From Eonycteris spelaea (Eukaryota > Chordata > Mammalia > Chiroptera > Pteropodidae): 64,000 nucleotides of DNA. Shown here piece after piece: positions 36,162 to 49,319 of this stretch. How positions within the stretch are numbered: the first letter of the stretch is position 1; each line of letters opens with the position of its first letter. Where the stretch lies: positions 1,302,001 to 1,366,000 of the forward strand of contig PUFA01000311.1 in the NCBI GenBank assembly GCA_003508835.1, in the 5' to 3' direction. The notes under the pieces were generated by a model. That model saw nothing but the letters and a program-made list of their open reading frames with translations, did not search any database and was not told where the DNA came from. The position numbers and the translations under genes were made by a program.

Positions 36162-37847
36162 CCAATAAAAACCTGGATCTCCGGCTTCCCGTACCCAGTG
36201 GACGTGTCTGCCCTGTCACTGGCTGCCGCTGGGTGGCGGCTGCTCTTTCTGGCTGGGTCGTGCGAGTGCCCGTGGGCCACGGTCCCCACCACTGCTTCGC
36301 TCGTGTTAATGTCCCGGGTGCCATGGGCGTTTGGGACCTGACCACGGGGTGTGGCTCCGATCTGGCGGGCCTTTGTGACAGCTGTTTCCAGGACACCCCC
36401 TTGGACCCTGCTGGGGTGCCGGTGTCCTGCATTGCCCAGGGAGCTCGCTCGGGAGTGGGGTCGCTGCTCCCCTGCCCCTCCCCCACCACTGCTGTCCTCT
36501 ATGCTGCATCTTCTTGGCACAGAGATCAAGGCTCCAGCCGGTGTCCTTGCACCTGGGAACTAGCAAAGCAGAGGACGCAGGGACTGCGGGACGCAGGCGT
36601 GTGCTCGGGGGAGCTGGCCCTTTCGGGGGCCTCTGCGGCCTTGCTCAGCCTCTCTAAACTCTACCTGCAGTTGTACAAGTTCAGCTAGCAATGGGAAATG
36701 AATTCAGAAGGACCCCTGACCCACCAGGAAAGCTTTCTACAGAGGGAGGAGCTGGTGCTGGCCCGCGGTCACTCTGCTTCTCAGACTGGAGCGGGGGCCC
36801 CAGGGGCCTCCGTCGCCGAAGGCTGCCTGACCAGTGAGTGGCCTCTAGCAAATAAGTCATCCTTCGGCAGGTGAAAAAAAAAGTGAGTTAAACTATTTTC
36901 CCTGGAAAATATCCCCTTTTCTCAAATCCTCTTATGCTTTGTTTGGAATTCTCTCTCTTTTTTTAAACCTCATGTAACATCTGCAAAGTTCTTCTGGATC
37001 CAAAATAAAGGACATTAAGGAACACCCTGGGTGATGGCTCGGTGTCCCAGAATTCATTGCGGTGAGTGGGGCGTGAAGCCTGGGACAGGGAGGGGGTGGG
37101 GACCCTCCCCACAGGAAGCAAGCTCTGCCACTCCTCCCTCTGCCCCAGGCTGAGGACAAAAGTCACAATGTCAGTGGGTGCAGGAGGCCTGTCTGGGAGC
37201 CTTGGGCTCACGCTGGGCACAGGGAGGTGTCAGGGCTGAGCCTTCAAAGCCACTCCAAGTGACACCGGGGAAAACACGGAGTCCTGGTGGCTGGTGAGGA
37301 AGGTAAAGGAGGCTCTTTGGGCAGCTGTGGCCAGAGGCAGAGGCTGGGGGCAGAGGGAGGGTGTGGGGTGGGCTCCCACGCTTCTAAGTCCATTCAGAGA
37401 GCATACGGGCTTCTGAGAAGGCTTCGCTAAGGTCCCTGGAGCCTCTGCTGACAGTGTCTCCCCTGAGCTCCCTGGGCCATCTGACCACCTACCCTCTTCC
37501 TAAAATGCATCTTTCTTCTTCTGGGCTCAGGAGGAGCCTGTTTCCCTGTCCTCTTGTCACGTCACACGGAGGGTCAGGCCGGCTGGGCGGTCCGCGAGGG
37601 GGGAGGCGGGGACCGCCCAGCGTCTGCTCTCGGCACAGTCACCCTCCACGGGGTCAGTCTGTCGGGTCCTTGGGCCTGGGGCGGGGATGCAGGGGTGCCC
37701 AGGAATCCCAGCACCTCAGAACTGGAGGGCTGGGAGAGGCCACGTGAGGAACATCGAAGCTCTAACGTCCCCAAAGTCACCCCACTTTCAGCCAGTGGAT
37801 GATGCTGGCTGAAGGTGTTCTTTCCTCTGAGGACATGGGGAATGGAC

Positions 37848-37905
37848 GAGAGAGAGAGAGACAGAGAGAGAGAGACCGAAAGAGAGAGGCAGACAGACAG
37901 ACAGA
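37848..37905. repeat. GA/CAGA microsatellite in the XYLT1 3' UTR
   Basis: GAGAGAGA followed by CAGACAGACAGA. Confidence 0.9.
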
Positions 37906-39488
37906 TACTAGGGGATGGGGAGCAGAGGAGGGGGGAGGGGAGGGGCTGGGAGGGGCCTTACTTGAATAAAGGCAGCTTTAGTTAGATAACATAATAGACA
38001 AGCTGCAAAAAACAGCATCTACTAATTAGTCATTGACTAAAACACGTAAATAATAAATACCTAAAGTGTTCCTTCTCTACATTCTCCACCGCCCACTGGA
38101 CATCCTGCCTTGCTGGGTGGGGGACGGGGTGGTTTGGGGGCACCCCCTGGCTGGGAAGACGCTCAGCAAGGACTGCTCTCCTGGGGGAGACTTATTCAAG
38201 GGAACCCTGTCCTTCGGGGAGGGGGGACGGGGGAAGGGCTCTCGGATGAGCAGGGGGTGCCCGGCGCATAGCAAGGAAACCCTTCGGGTTTCCAGTACTC
38301 AAGACGTTCGAACTGTACCATTACTTAGGTTTTACACCGCCAGAGACTCAAGCTCCCCACGTTCTCGCCGCGTCTCACGTGGGCCCGTCGGCAGCTCGGC
38401 TGAGGAAGGGCATGAATTTAAAAACCAACTGGGAAATGCTTTTGCCCGGATGTGAAACGTCTGGTCCACGTGGTTTGTTCACGCCCAACAGCACCAAGTG
38501 GGGGCGTCTCAAAGGTCTGGGGTGCCCGGCCTGGGGCCGGAGGGGCTCAGGCAGGTGACGGAGATTGCTGTGCTGTGCAGCTCAGGAGTTTTGCTCCAAA
38601 CCACCTCTGAGTTTCAAGGCGGTGGACCCCAATGTCCATGGACCACCCCCCACCACCCGCAAGATCAGCGAGGCCCTGGGCTTGGCCTCTTGGCCAACGA
38701 ATGGCTGGGAGACCCATTCTCATCGGCACCGCCCCATTTCTGCCTCAAGGGGGGGGCGGTGGCCTGGGGACCAGGACGTTTGGCAGTCACACTTGGGGTG
38801 GCCCTTGGACATGACACATCAAGAGGCTCTCCTGCTCATCTAGTTACCGAGGAGAAGGGCTTGGGGGAGGCTCAGAGCCCTGCGGGGCCTGCTTCGTCTC
38901 TGGGGAAGGGCCCGCGGGCCTGACCTTTCAGTGGCCTGTCATTTCAGGGCTGGGACGGGGTTTCCCAGCCCGGAGGAGCAGGAGGAGGAGCCGAAGGGCG
39001 GGGCTGGGGACCAAACCCACCGGCTGGCAGCGCTTTTCCCACAGGGGGTTTTGCAGAGCCCTTGGGGTCTGAAGAGGTACCTTAGGTGGTGATGCCCTTG
39101 GCAAAGGGACCGCCTGGTGGGCTGGGCCTTGAGAAGGGGCCTCTCTCCCCAGCTTCACCCGCAGCGGCCTGGATTTCATCGGCACCTTGAACTTCCACCC
39201 ACGACTGCGCGTAGCAGACCAAGCCCCGCGGCTCAAAATAAAAGTCAGAGTCACTTGTGGAGGGGGGGGAGGGGAGGGTAACGGAGGGGGAAGACGAGGA
39301 CCTTGGAGGGGCAGCCAGGAGAGGTGACATCACAGCGCCGGGCCCCAGCCATCCGGCTTTGCTTGGGCCCTCAAACCTCCCTCCCCCACCATGCTGCGGC
39401 CCGGAGGGGGGTCCCTCCCGCAAACAGCGCCCCCTGGCGTGGGTGGGGGGGGCGCCGGTTCTCTGCCATCCACGCCCAGCGCCCAGCG

Positions 39489-39810
39489 CTACCTGAGCCG
39501 GCCATCGGGCTTGACCGCCCCCAGCTCCGACTTGGGGTCGGGGCTGAAGGAGCTCCAGGCCGTCTGGCCGCAGGCCTGCATGACGGGCAGGCGCTGGGGC
39601 CCGCGGCGCAGACGTCCATGGCGGTCCACACGCCGCCCACCAGCGCGTCCAGCCAGCGCTCCAGCGCCGGGCCCGCCGCCGCCGCGTTCCTGCGCGCCTG
39701 CTCCACCTGCGCCGCGCTCACCGGCAGGCTGAGGACGGGGTTCAGGCTGTGGAAGCTCTGCTCCATGTAGGCGCTGCGGGGCGGCCCGTTGTGCAGCCTC
39801 AGGGCCTCCT
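39489..39810 (-). CDS. XYLT1: XYLT1 exon 12, terminal coding part, with a one-base frame break
   Basis: The last coding exon starts after TTTGCTTTCAG|AG and encodes [18 protein letters not shown], then SLNPVLSLP and [30 protein letters not shown], and ends [25 protein letters not shown], with TAG at 39489-39491. This equals human residues 853-959. The last 31 codons lie in a different frame from the first part: the plus strand has GGG at 39585-39587 where GGGG is expected, so Cys-Pro-Val-Met becomes Cys-Pro-Ser-Cys. Read literally, the frame misses the normal stop and runs to 39371. Both sides of the break match XYLT1 well. The protein end and stop position agree with the usual family C-terminus. 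Confidence 0.93.
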
Positions 39811-40381
39811 CTGAAAGCAAAGGGGACCGCCGCGTGGTTAGGAGAGCGGAGAACAGGGCGGGAGCCCGCGGGGCGTCTGGCGCCCCCCCATCCCCCCTCC
39901 CGGGCCACCCCCCACCCCACGTGGGACAGTCTCGCCAGCAAGGTCTTTGCACGCGGTCCCACGGCACAGGTGGGAAAACCGAGCCAGCAAGGACGTCGCT
40001 TCAACAGTCAGGAGCCCGCCTGTGCCCGGGTACCCGCAGGGCCCGGCGCGCGCGTTCATTCCCTCCGCACGTGTTCACAGAGCGCCTGGCCTGCTCCAGA
40101 CCTCGTCTTTTAGTCACTACCTATTGTTAGGCGCCGACTTTATGCAAGGCCTTCGCTCAACACATATTTACTAACTGTCCCCTATCTGCAAGGTGTTCAC
40201 GGCTTTGTTCAGCTGATAAAGAGTTATTAAGTACCTGGCAGAGTGAACCAGATAGTCAAGGAAGATTATAAAGCAGTGGAGGGAGACGGAGGGAAATGAA
40301 GAGAGAAACGAGCAAATGGGGAAGGTCACTTCCATCGGCGGTAAGTGTCATGACGGGAATAAACGCAGCGCTGAGTCAGAG

Positions 40382-40605
40382 CAGGGGGTTGGCACACTGT
40401 GGCCCTTGGGCCACATCCGGCCCCTGACCTGTTGTAAATAAAGTTTTATTGGAACACGGCTGTGCCCGCTTGGGCACCTGTTGCCTGCAGTGGCTTCTGA
40501 GTCACCACGGCAGAGCCGAGTGGCTGAGACAGAGAGGGAAAGGGGCCCTGAGGCTGAAGATACTGACTACCCAGCCCTTGCAGCCTAAGCTTGCCGATCC
40601 CCGGG
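40382..40605. mobile_element. hAT-Charlie-type element, XYLT1 intron 11
   Basis: It starts CAGGGGGTTGGCACACTGTGG, passes AATAAAGTTTTATTGGAACA and ends near TTGCCGATCCCCGG. This is the layout of the common MITE-like Charlie elements with CAGGGGTCGGCAAACT ends. The ends are degraded and no target duplication is clear. Confidence 0.75.
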
Positions 40606-43501
40606 TGGGAGGGTCACAAGGAGTTTACTGTGGATGAGGTGGGCAGGGGAGACCTCGCCGAGGAGGCGGCATCGGCAATGAGAGCCGATGAGTGTGAAGG
40701 AAGAAGCCGTGAGCAAGGGACCCCAGGGAGGGGACGTCCAGGTGGAAGGAACGGTGAGCGCAAAGCCCCATCAAGCACCTGTCCCCACACACGCTTCGAA
40801 CCCAGTCTCTTGACCTCAGCGCCTGGTGAGGGCCCTGCCCTTGGCTGCCGGCTGCCCACCATGGGCTCTGCAGAAGCCACTGGTTTCTGCTTCGGTCCAA
40901 GACTGGGAGAGGGGGGTCCGAAGGGCTCTGGTGACAGCTCTGCCCGGCTGGGCACCGGTGCCTCGGGCAGGGCACGGAGATCCCCGTCGGGCTGCGCAGG
41001 CTTGTACCAGGTGGACCCCCCTGGGCTGGCAAGAGGCTCAGCTAGAAGTGCATTGTCAACAGTAAAGTGACACTTAAACGAGAGGGACCGTGACTGCTTC
41101 CCAGGGCTTAGAGATGGGGAAGCCGAAAACGCAGCTGTTTGTGCTGAAGGGAAGAAGCTGGCCGTTTCTGTTCCGAAGAAGTTCCCGCTCCTTGCCTCTC
41201 TGACTGCCAAACGCAAGAACGTTTTTAAAAACACCGGCCATGACCCGGTGAGCTGGTTTTACCAGATCAGCCTTTGCTGCACCCGGACAGCCAGGATCAG
41301 AAGAAGCCTCATAAGAGGAATTGGCGTCCAGGAGACTGACTGACAGTGGCCATCACGCCCGGTGGCCCAGGACAGCCCTGACAATCAGCAGGTGATTTTC
41401 TAACGTGTGTGGTTCTGAGCGGGGAAGGAGGAGGAACAAAGACCACATACGTGCGTGGTCGCCCGTCTAAATGCAGCGAGTGGGACCAGCAGCTCAATTA
41501 AAAACACGCCTCGACTAACACACACCCGTTCTCTTCGCCTCCATCCTGCGGACGGGGAGAGGGAGACGCCCGATCTGACATGAGGCAGGGCCCGCGAGGG
41601 CACGGGGCGGCCAGCAAACATCTGAACGTGGGGCGGATGCCCAAACCCTCACGGAGAACGAGGTCGCCGGCCTGCCCAGTGCTCGCCTCCGTAATTCAAT
41701 TTCCCTCAATTCCACCTCATCGGATTTCTGGAGATTACGAGGGACGCATCGATAGCGAATTACTCTTGATGACTCATTTAACAGATCGCACCTTCCCACT
41801 CCTCGTTAGCACACAGGGTTACCGACGACGGGGCCGTGCGCACGGTGAGGGACAGTGACCCCCGGACGTGGGAGGGACGAGCCTCAACGTCCTTGGAAAC
41901 TCCAGGAAAAAAAAAAAAACGGGGGAAAAAATCAGGACCCAGGGAAGGACCCCGGGCTATTTTACAGGGGTGGGGGAGAAGGCAGGTCCAACGGGCCATT
42001 GGACACAAAGAGATGACTGTCCTTCCGCCTTCGCGTCTGGCTTTGGAAACCCTGAGGGATGCGGAGGGTGTGAACCGATCAGGGGACATCCGAGGGCCCT
42101 AAGTGTCTGGCCCAGCTCGTCCTGGAGGAACTGCCTCTGCCTGTTTTGGGTGGGGGGGAGTGGAGAAGCAGATTTCCCCGAGAGAAAATGAGAGGTCTCT
42201 ATCTTTCCACTTGCTGGCCCCCGAAGCTTAACAGAAGTTGACAGAATTCACTTCAATACCTTTTTGTAGGACTCAGGCATCCCCTCTCTTTCCCTGCCCC
42301 CCCCCCACTCCGATCTGTGTTCCTCTCTCCCTGTGTCACTGGCCAAATGGCACTCAGCCCAGGATGCTTTTTTAGCTAACAGAGGCTGTAATCGTTTCTG
42401 GCTTCTGGGTTTGTGATCTGTTGCATAGTGACGAACAAACAACTTCCCATACCCAGAGACCTGGAAATCCTGTTTCTAAGAGTCTATTTCACGTATCTGC
42501 GTCAGCACGTACACACTCAGGTTCAAGACCCTTCTTTGCACTGTTATCGATGACAACAACGATAACAGAGGCATGCGTCCACCAATGGGGACAGACAGAC
42601 GGTGGGTCCTTGACCCAGCGGAGGACTCTGCAGCTGGTGTGGCTTTATGTGTGCCGACTCGGAAAGTGACAGAGCAACTTTCACTATGAAACGTAGCATC
42701 CCACGTTTACGAACCAACGGGGTGTTTGCGATTTGTTTTGCGTGTTTATGTTTCTACTTTCAAAGCCTCGAGACGAGAAGGATGCACACTGAACTCCGGG
42801 CCGTGCGTGCTCCTGGGAGTAGGGTTGAGTGACGGAAGATGACCTTCCAGGGATAAAGGGAGGAAGACAGGAGGAAGCAGGAAAAGAAAAGTAACCCTTT
42901 TCGATGAATAAAGGAAAAAAAAAAGGCAGGCGCGTCAGGGGCCTGACGTTCCTCTCTCGTCCCTCCGTGCCCAGTGGAAGCCACCATCCTGAATCACATG
43001 TCAATGACACAGCTCTCTACTGACACACGAATCCTGAACTCAAGTATAGTTGGTTCGGCCCGATCTTGGACCCTGACAACACGCACCACCATTACGGTTT
43101 CTCCTGCGATGTTTTCCCCTCAACGCTGTGTTTGAGAGACTCATCCAAACGTCCCATCATCGAGGCTCGGGGCCGTGGATTACTCCACTGTCTGTCTACA
43201 CAAACCACACGCTTGATCCATGCGCACGATGGACCCCGGATGGTTTCTGGTTTGGTGCTACGACGCATTTTTGTGGCAGTTCCCCCCCCCCATCCGCCCC
43301 ACCCCATGGGCACTGGGATGGTCCTTACCACGCGGGATGCTGTCTTGCCTGACGTGTCCTGACATGGCAGGGGGAGGTGGGATCTCTTTTTGCTTATAAT
43401 TTGCATCTCTCTCAACATTCATGAGGCTGAGCATCCTTTTATATACGTGTGGGCCACTTCGGCTCTGTTTCTCTCTCACTGTTTTTTTCTCTTTTACATA
43501 G

Positions 43502-43718
43502 CAGGGGTTGGCAGTCTTTTTCTATAAAGGGCCAAGTCGCCAATATTGTTGGCTTTGTGGACCATCTAGTCCCTCCTGCGACTACCCCAGGCTGCCATGG
43601 TAGCCCCAACCATAGTCAATATGTTAATGAATGGGCCTGACTGTGTTCCAATAAAACTTTATTTACAAAATCAGGGCGTGGGCCGGATTCGGCCTGGGGC
43701 CTGTAGTGTGCTCTGGTT
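43502..43718. mobile_element. hAT-Charlie-type element, XYLT1 intron 11
   Basis: It starts CAGGGGTTGGCAGTCTTTTT, contains TCTATAAAGGGCCA and TTCCAATAAAACTTTATT, and closes with GGCCTGTAGTGTGC. It is the same family as the element at 40382-40605 in the opposite orientation, about 2.9 kb away in the same intron. Confidence 0.75.
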
Positions 43719-44021
43719 TATGGGATTTCTGAATTTGAGTACTTGCGATATATTCTAACTATGAGTACTTTTCCTTAGGTGTAGCAACTATTTTCTACTA
43801 GTATGTGGTATGCCTTTTCACTTAGAGTATCACATTTTTGACGAACAGAATTTCCCGTGTTAATGATTACTGTTTAAACAGCGAGCAAGAGCTGCCGGAA
43901 CTCCGGCCCCGTCTTGGTTTACCTCCTAACTCGCCTTCCGTATGATCAGGGCCCCTGGCGGTCCGACGCGAGAGCGTCTAATAAAAAGGTGTCTAACACG
44001 CAGGCAGATGATGCCGCCTCA

Positions 44022-44588
<567 letters not shown>

Positions 44589-44771
44589 TTACCAGTGAGG
44601 AAACCGAGACTCCGAAGTAGGTTGCTTGCTCAGAGTCGGACCGGCAGCGAGCGGAAAAATCCGGGATCCGGACCCAGTGTGGGGGATAAGGAGGCCCGTG
44701 GTCCGTTCACTAAACCTTTGGCCTTCAGTGCCTGGTGCATGGTGTGTTGCTTTGGGGGTGGGGGGGAAGTG

Positions 44772-44812
44772 CTGAATGAATGAATGAATGATGGTGAGTG
44801 AATGAGTGAATG
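44772..44812. repeat. GAAT microsatellite, intron 10
   Basis: GAATGAATGAATGAATG and then a degenerate GAGTGAAT tail. It starts 275 bp beyond exon 11. Confidence 0.9.
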
Positions 44813-45528
44813 GCTGCTTGCGGGCCATTCCAAGCACACATACACCCTGCCGGTCAGCAGGTGCAGCCGGCTTCCACCTGCTCCTTGGTTTTCCGGTTCA
44901 CGCGCCGCCACAGTGTGACCACACCGACCGAGAGCAGAGTCCGGTTTCTAAAGCTGCCTTGTCACTGGCCAGGGAAAGGGAGGGTCCCTCAGCATCGCCT
45001 GTGCTTGGCCGAAGTCCACGTGGTTCCCCCAGGAGGAGACAGATCCGGCCTCCCTAAAGCCTCGGGGTGGGCGGCGGTTGTTCGACCCAGCCTTCCTGCC
45101 CCCCAGCCTGGGGTGTGTGGTGGCCTTGACCTACCCGGGACAGCCCTTCCTTCTCTCCCTCCATTTTCTGTCACCAGAAATGCATTCTCCGCCCTGCAGC
45201 CAAAAGACCTCGTGAGACGTCCCCGCACTGCTCACGTCCCCGTGGCTGGGCCCCCAGCTCTCGCCTGGGGCCCCGGCACGCAGCAGGCGCTCGATCGATA
45301 TCTGCCGAGTGAATGACTTGACCAAAAAAAAAGTGAATTACCTACGCGGACCTTGATCCTGAGCTCTGTTGACATTTCAAATCAAATTAAATTAGGGGTC
45401 TTCTGAGCCCCAGGAGGTTTAATTTGCTGGTTTTCAAGACGCAGCATGTGGGCACGTGGGGAGCAGATAAGGAGCACACTACAAGGCGCACGCTGCGTCT
45501 GGGCGCTTTCCGTGACCGGCGCCTCCAG

Positions 45529-45571
45529 TGTGTGCGTGTGTGGGCACGTGTGTGCGTGTGTGTGTGCAGGG
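45529..45571. repeat. GT-rich microsatellite, intron 10
   Basis: TGTGTGCGTGTG units with CACGTG interruption. Confidence 0.85.
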
Positions 45572-45689
45572 CGGGCGGAGGTGCGGGCGTGCAAGCCTAC
45601 ACACAACCTGGAGAAGGCTCCAGATGTGTGTTGCAAACAGGAGCTGGTTTACTTTCTCGTTCCTGTCACGAGGCACTACGTCCCTTCTT

Positions 45690-45852
45690 TGCCCAGGACA
45701 CAGAGCTTACCAGGTGCCAAGCATGAAGGGGAGACTCTGTCCTGATCCCCGTTTTACCGATGAGGAAACTGAGGCTCAGAGCAGTTGGCTAATTTGCCGT
45801 GGTCAATGACGGGCAGAGCCAGCAGCGGACCCAGGAAGTCTGACCCAGAGGT
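45690..45852 (-). repeat. MIR SINE, intron 10
   Basis: TTTTACCGATGAGGAAACTG, AGGCTCAGAGCAGTTGGC and GCAGAGCCAGCAGCGGACCC follow the antisense MIR core. Confidence 0.7.
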
Positions 45853-45885
45853 TGGGTTCTTATCCATTCTTCTGTGCATTGCCTC

Positions 45886-45925
45886 TCATTCATTCATTCA
45901 TTCATTCACTCACTCATTCATTCAC
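45886..45925. repeat. ATTC microsatellite, intron 10
   Basis: CATTCATTCATTCATTCATT and then CACT interruptions. Confidence 0.9.
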
Positions 45926-46638
45926 CCAACACACATGTGCTAAATGCTTACTACCAGCCAAGGGCAACTGTGACACATGCATATTCACAGGCCCACAACT
46001 TGCTCAAGCGTCTGAGGGTAGCTGAGGCGGAAGTACCGATGGCTGTGACATTTCCGCAGGAGCACCACGCTGCCCGGACCTGTGAAAACCTGGCATTTTC
46101 TGCCATCCTGTGGCTCAGCAGGGACTGGCTGCATCTAAGGACCCCTGGTGCCGAGCACGTGGCTGGGACACAGGAGGAATTCGGCTACCGTTGAAAGAAA
46201 CGAAGGCACGAGTGAGCAGGATGCGAGCCATGCCTCAAAGTCTTAGAGATTTTTCTAAAGAAACCTGGTCCCATTCCGTCCCCACGTGCAACCCCATCAG
46301 CTCCACGTTTTTTTCTTAAGCCCAGTGTCTCAGTCCAGCCCGAGCGGTCCGGTCCTTTTTTTGGTCTGGCTCCAGCTCCGGCTCTGTCCCCCTTCCTCCC
46401 GTCCACTGGCCCCCTTGCTCCAGGCTCCCCTGAGAAACGCTCAGCGCCCCTGGAGAAGGGGTGTCCTGCCTCCACGCCCACCTCCCTCTTCGGCACAGTC
46501 TGACTTCCTGTCCCCGCTTCTCCCTGGCTAGCTCTGGCTCATCATCTAGAGCTCGGCCAGGGCGTCACCTCTCTTCGGAAGCCTTCTCTGCTCAGAGGCA
46601 CCACGGAGGTGCTTCCCTAAGCGTTTACCTATCATGGC

Positions 46639-46655
46639 TTTTTTTTTTTTTTTTT
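46639..46655. repeat. T17 homopolymer, intron 10
   Basis: Seventeen T in a row after GGC. Confidence 0.95.
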
Positions 46656-46674
46656 GCACAGTATTGCAACTTTC

Positions 46675-46795
46675 AGTCTCTCTCCCTAACTCTAGACTGT
46701 CAGCTTGACGAGGGTGGGACTCCCTCCGGCTTGTTCATCATTAGTGTAACTCTAGGGCCCCAAGCAGCACATAGTAGGTGCTCAGTATCTAACTC
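46675..46795 (+). repeat. L2 LINE 3' tail, intron 10
   Basis: GACTGTCAGCTTGACGAGGG and CAAGCAGCACATAGTAGGTG with CTCAGTATCTAACT are the L2 tail. Confidence 0.6.
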
Positions 46796-47299
46796 TGTAT
46801 CCACCGACTGATCCGTTCATCTATCATCTGTGTCACCAGTGACTGGGGCCTGAGCACGTGGGTATCTCTAGGCACCCAGGCCCTCCACGTGCTGGCTTTC
46901 CAACGGATACCGAAAGATAGATTAAGGGCCACGAAACGATGTTAGGGTCCTGCTTAAGGAAGGGATTTTTGCCCAGTGTGGGGACACCCCAGAATATTCT
47001 CCTTTGATCCCCCCAGAGAAATAGGGGTGAACAATTCTCTGAAGCCTGAGTTCTAAAACCAAGATAACCGGGCAGAGAGCCTGTGGAACCGTTGACAATG
47101 GACAACCTGGACCTAGTTTCTGAACCTCGGAGAAGGGGAGGAGTCAGCTGGCAAGCGCGAGGGGAGGAGGGCCTGCCTGAGATGGAGCCCTGCTGCCGTC
47201 GCATCCTCTGTGGCCTTCGAGGGCTTCTCGTCAGGCTCACTCTGGAAGTCCATGACCATTCACTACAAAATAACCAGTTGCTCATGTTTAAGTGCATGT

Positions 47300-47665
47300 T
47301 CAAGTTCACTTAACATACTTCTCCCAGCTTTGGACCCACCAAAGGCTTCCCCCCTGCACTTAAAATACAATCCAGATGTCTTTCCAGGGGCTGCAAGACC
47401 CCTCCTGATCTGCCCCTGACCCCTCAGTGACTTTTCTCCTACCACTCTCCCTCTCACGCGCTGTGCTGTGGTCACACTGGCCTTGCTGCCCCTCGAGAAT
47501 GCCAAGCCCCTGCCTGGAGCCTCAGGGCCTTTGCACCTTCTCTTGGAATATTCAAGAACGCTTCAGATCTTTTACAGGTTTCAGCTCGCAAGTCACCTCG
47601 CTAGAAAAGCCTTCACTAATGAACCATCCCTTCCAAAGTAGGACCCCGTTGGCCTCTTAAGTCCT
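47300..47665 (+). repeat. L2 LINE fragment, intron 10
   Basis: TTAAAATACAATCCAGATGT, GGGGCTGCAAGACCCCTCCT, CAGGGCCTTTGCACCTTCTC and AAGTCACCTCGCTAGAAAAG follow the L2 3' order. Confidence 0.65.
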
Positions 47666-48214
47666 CGACGGTCATGTGAAAGGAATTCGATTTTCTTTAT
47701 AATACTTGTCATTAGCTGACATGTTGTTCATTTACTTGCTCACTCGTGGGCTGGCGGCCACCTTAGACAGCAATTCTGTGACATTGAGGGTCCACTCTGT
47801 CTGACTCACCATTGTCCCTCCTGACCTCGCATACCGCCGGCAACCACCTGCTGAAGGAATGAGCACCCTCCCTCCGAGCCACCTGCATGGGACTCCCAGG
47901 GGATGGAGCGATCTCTCTGAGCTGCCCGCCTGCCGTGAGCCAGGCTCTCGGCAGCCCCTAACGTGGCCCTGCGGTTCTTTCTTTTCTTCCTTTCCAATTT
48001 TACATTTGCTTTACAATTAAGACTTTAGGGAGAAAAAGAAAAGAAAAAGGAATACAAGATTCGGGCTCCCTGCATCACACGCAGACACTCAGCCAGGGAT
48101 CTTGGTGGCTCTCATGCTGTGGGACTGGGGCTGTGGTAGGAATCCTCACAAATCACTAGCCACGGAGTGGCCAGAATCATTTGTCACTGCCAGAAGTGCC
48201 CAGCCACCCACCAG

Positions 48215-48425
48215 CAGGCTGATAAACAGGGAGAGCCCAGCCACCAGGCATCCATCTCATTAATGGGACATTAATGCCTTCAATTGGCCGCTTGGGCCCC
48301 CAGCACAGACTCTAACTGGGGCAGAGTCTAATTGCCCCCTGGCGCCGGTAATTTATGGAGTGGGCTCCCATGGAAGCTCAAGTCCAGCTGATCCGTTTGG
48401 AGCCTTAATTGAAAATGGTGGCTTC
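48215..48425. promoter_or_regulatory. Candidate intronic enhancer, dense in homeodomain motifs
   Basis: Within about 210 bp of intron 10 there are CATTAATGGG, ACATTAATGCC, TCAATTGGCC, TCTAATTGCC, GGTAATTTATGG and CTTAATTGAAAATGG. CCCCCTGGCGCC, a CTCF-like core, lies between them. The block is free of recognisable repeats and microsatellites and reads like a conserved non-coding element. Function is inferred from motif density only. Confidence 0.4.
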
Positions 48426-49040
48426 ACGGATTAACTCTCACCCGTGCCTGCTCAGTGCCCGTTTAGGAGGGCACGTGTCGGCCAGGTGGGACCAGAGGGG
48501 ACGAGAAATGGACTGGCAAGGAACACAGAAGCAGGTGGGAGCTTGCCCCCAGCCCCCTTCCCATCCCTCAAGACTCTCCATATTCTCAAATCGGACCCTG
48601 CATCCCTAGCGCAAGCAGCCAAACTCACTAGGGATGCTTAACCCTGGGGGGCGAATCAGCTTCAGCTGTGTTGCCGAGGTGGGGAAGGCAGAGACCGTGC
48701 TGGGGTTCCGTGTGGGCACCCCTCACCGGGCTCGATGATGCCCCCTCCCTTCCAGCATCGCCACCCGAGTGCGGGCACTTATTCATTCTGCCGCCTTACC
48801 CAGCGACTACGAACGCCACGCCCCCTCCCGCGTGCTGGGCATACAGCAGTGAGAGAGAGTGGTGTCGCCTCCCTTCTCTTGAGAACAGTCGCCAGGTGAT
48901 CAGAGAAACGGACCAGATGATTGCAGGTGGCGGTGCTGAGAAAAACGTAACATAGGGTGGGGAACACAGCCGCTGTGGCATAAGTGAGGGCAGGGCAAGC
49001 TCCTCGGAAGGTGTACCACGTGGACTGAGATGAGAATGAC

Positions 49041-49059
49041 AAAAAAAAAAAAAAAAAAA
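49041..49059. repeat. A19 homopolymer, intron 10
   Basis: Nineteen A in a row after GAC. Confidence 0.95.
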
Positions 49060-49319
49060 GGTGCAAACCTGGGGGAAAACGTTCTAGGCAGGAAGATCCG
49101 TGCCAAGCCCGAGGCAGGAACTAACTTGGCACGTTTGCCGAAGACACAGGGCATGTGACCGGTGGGGGAGGAGAGTGGCACTGGGTGAGGCCGAAGTAGG
49201 CCGAGGGCAGATCAGAGCTGGAGGCAGGGCTGACGTTACAGGCGGTGCTGGGCCAACCCATCTCCCCAGGCAGAAAGATGACTATCAGGTGTTCTGGAGA
49301 GGTAGAAACTGCACTCCGC

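Larger units (their letters stand above)
34195..39488 (-). other. XYLT1: Predicted XYLT1 3' UTR
   Basis: The sequence follows the TAG stop on the transcribed strand and has no interrupting LINE or LTR that I can recognise. The far end (about 34,130-34,790) is AT-rich and ends with AATAAA on the minus strand. A 3' UTR of several kb is usual for mammalian XYLT1. The interval includes a GA microsatellite (37,848-37,905), a short hairpin (36,137-36,161) and an AT-rich block near 37,970-38,070. The exact end is an inference from the poly(A) signal; no transcript data were used. Confidence 0.55.

Noticed and set aside
39371..39967. 198-codon minus-strand frame taken as a separate gene
   Set aside because: It is XYLT1 exon 12 read through the intron before it and past the frame break; the splice acceptor at 39811 fixes the exon start.
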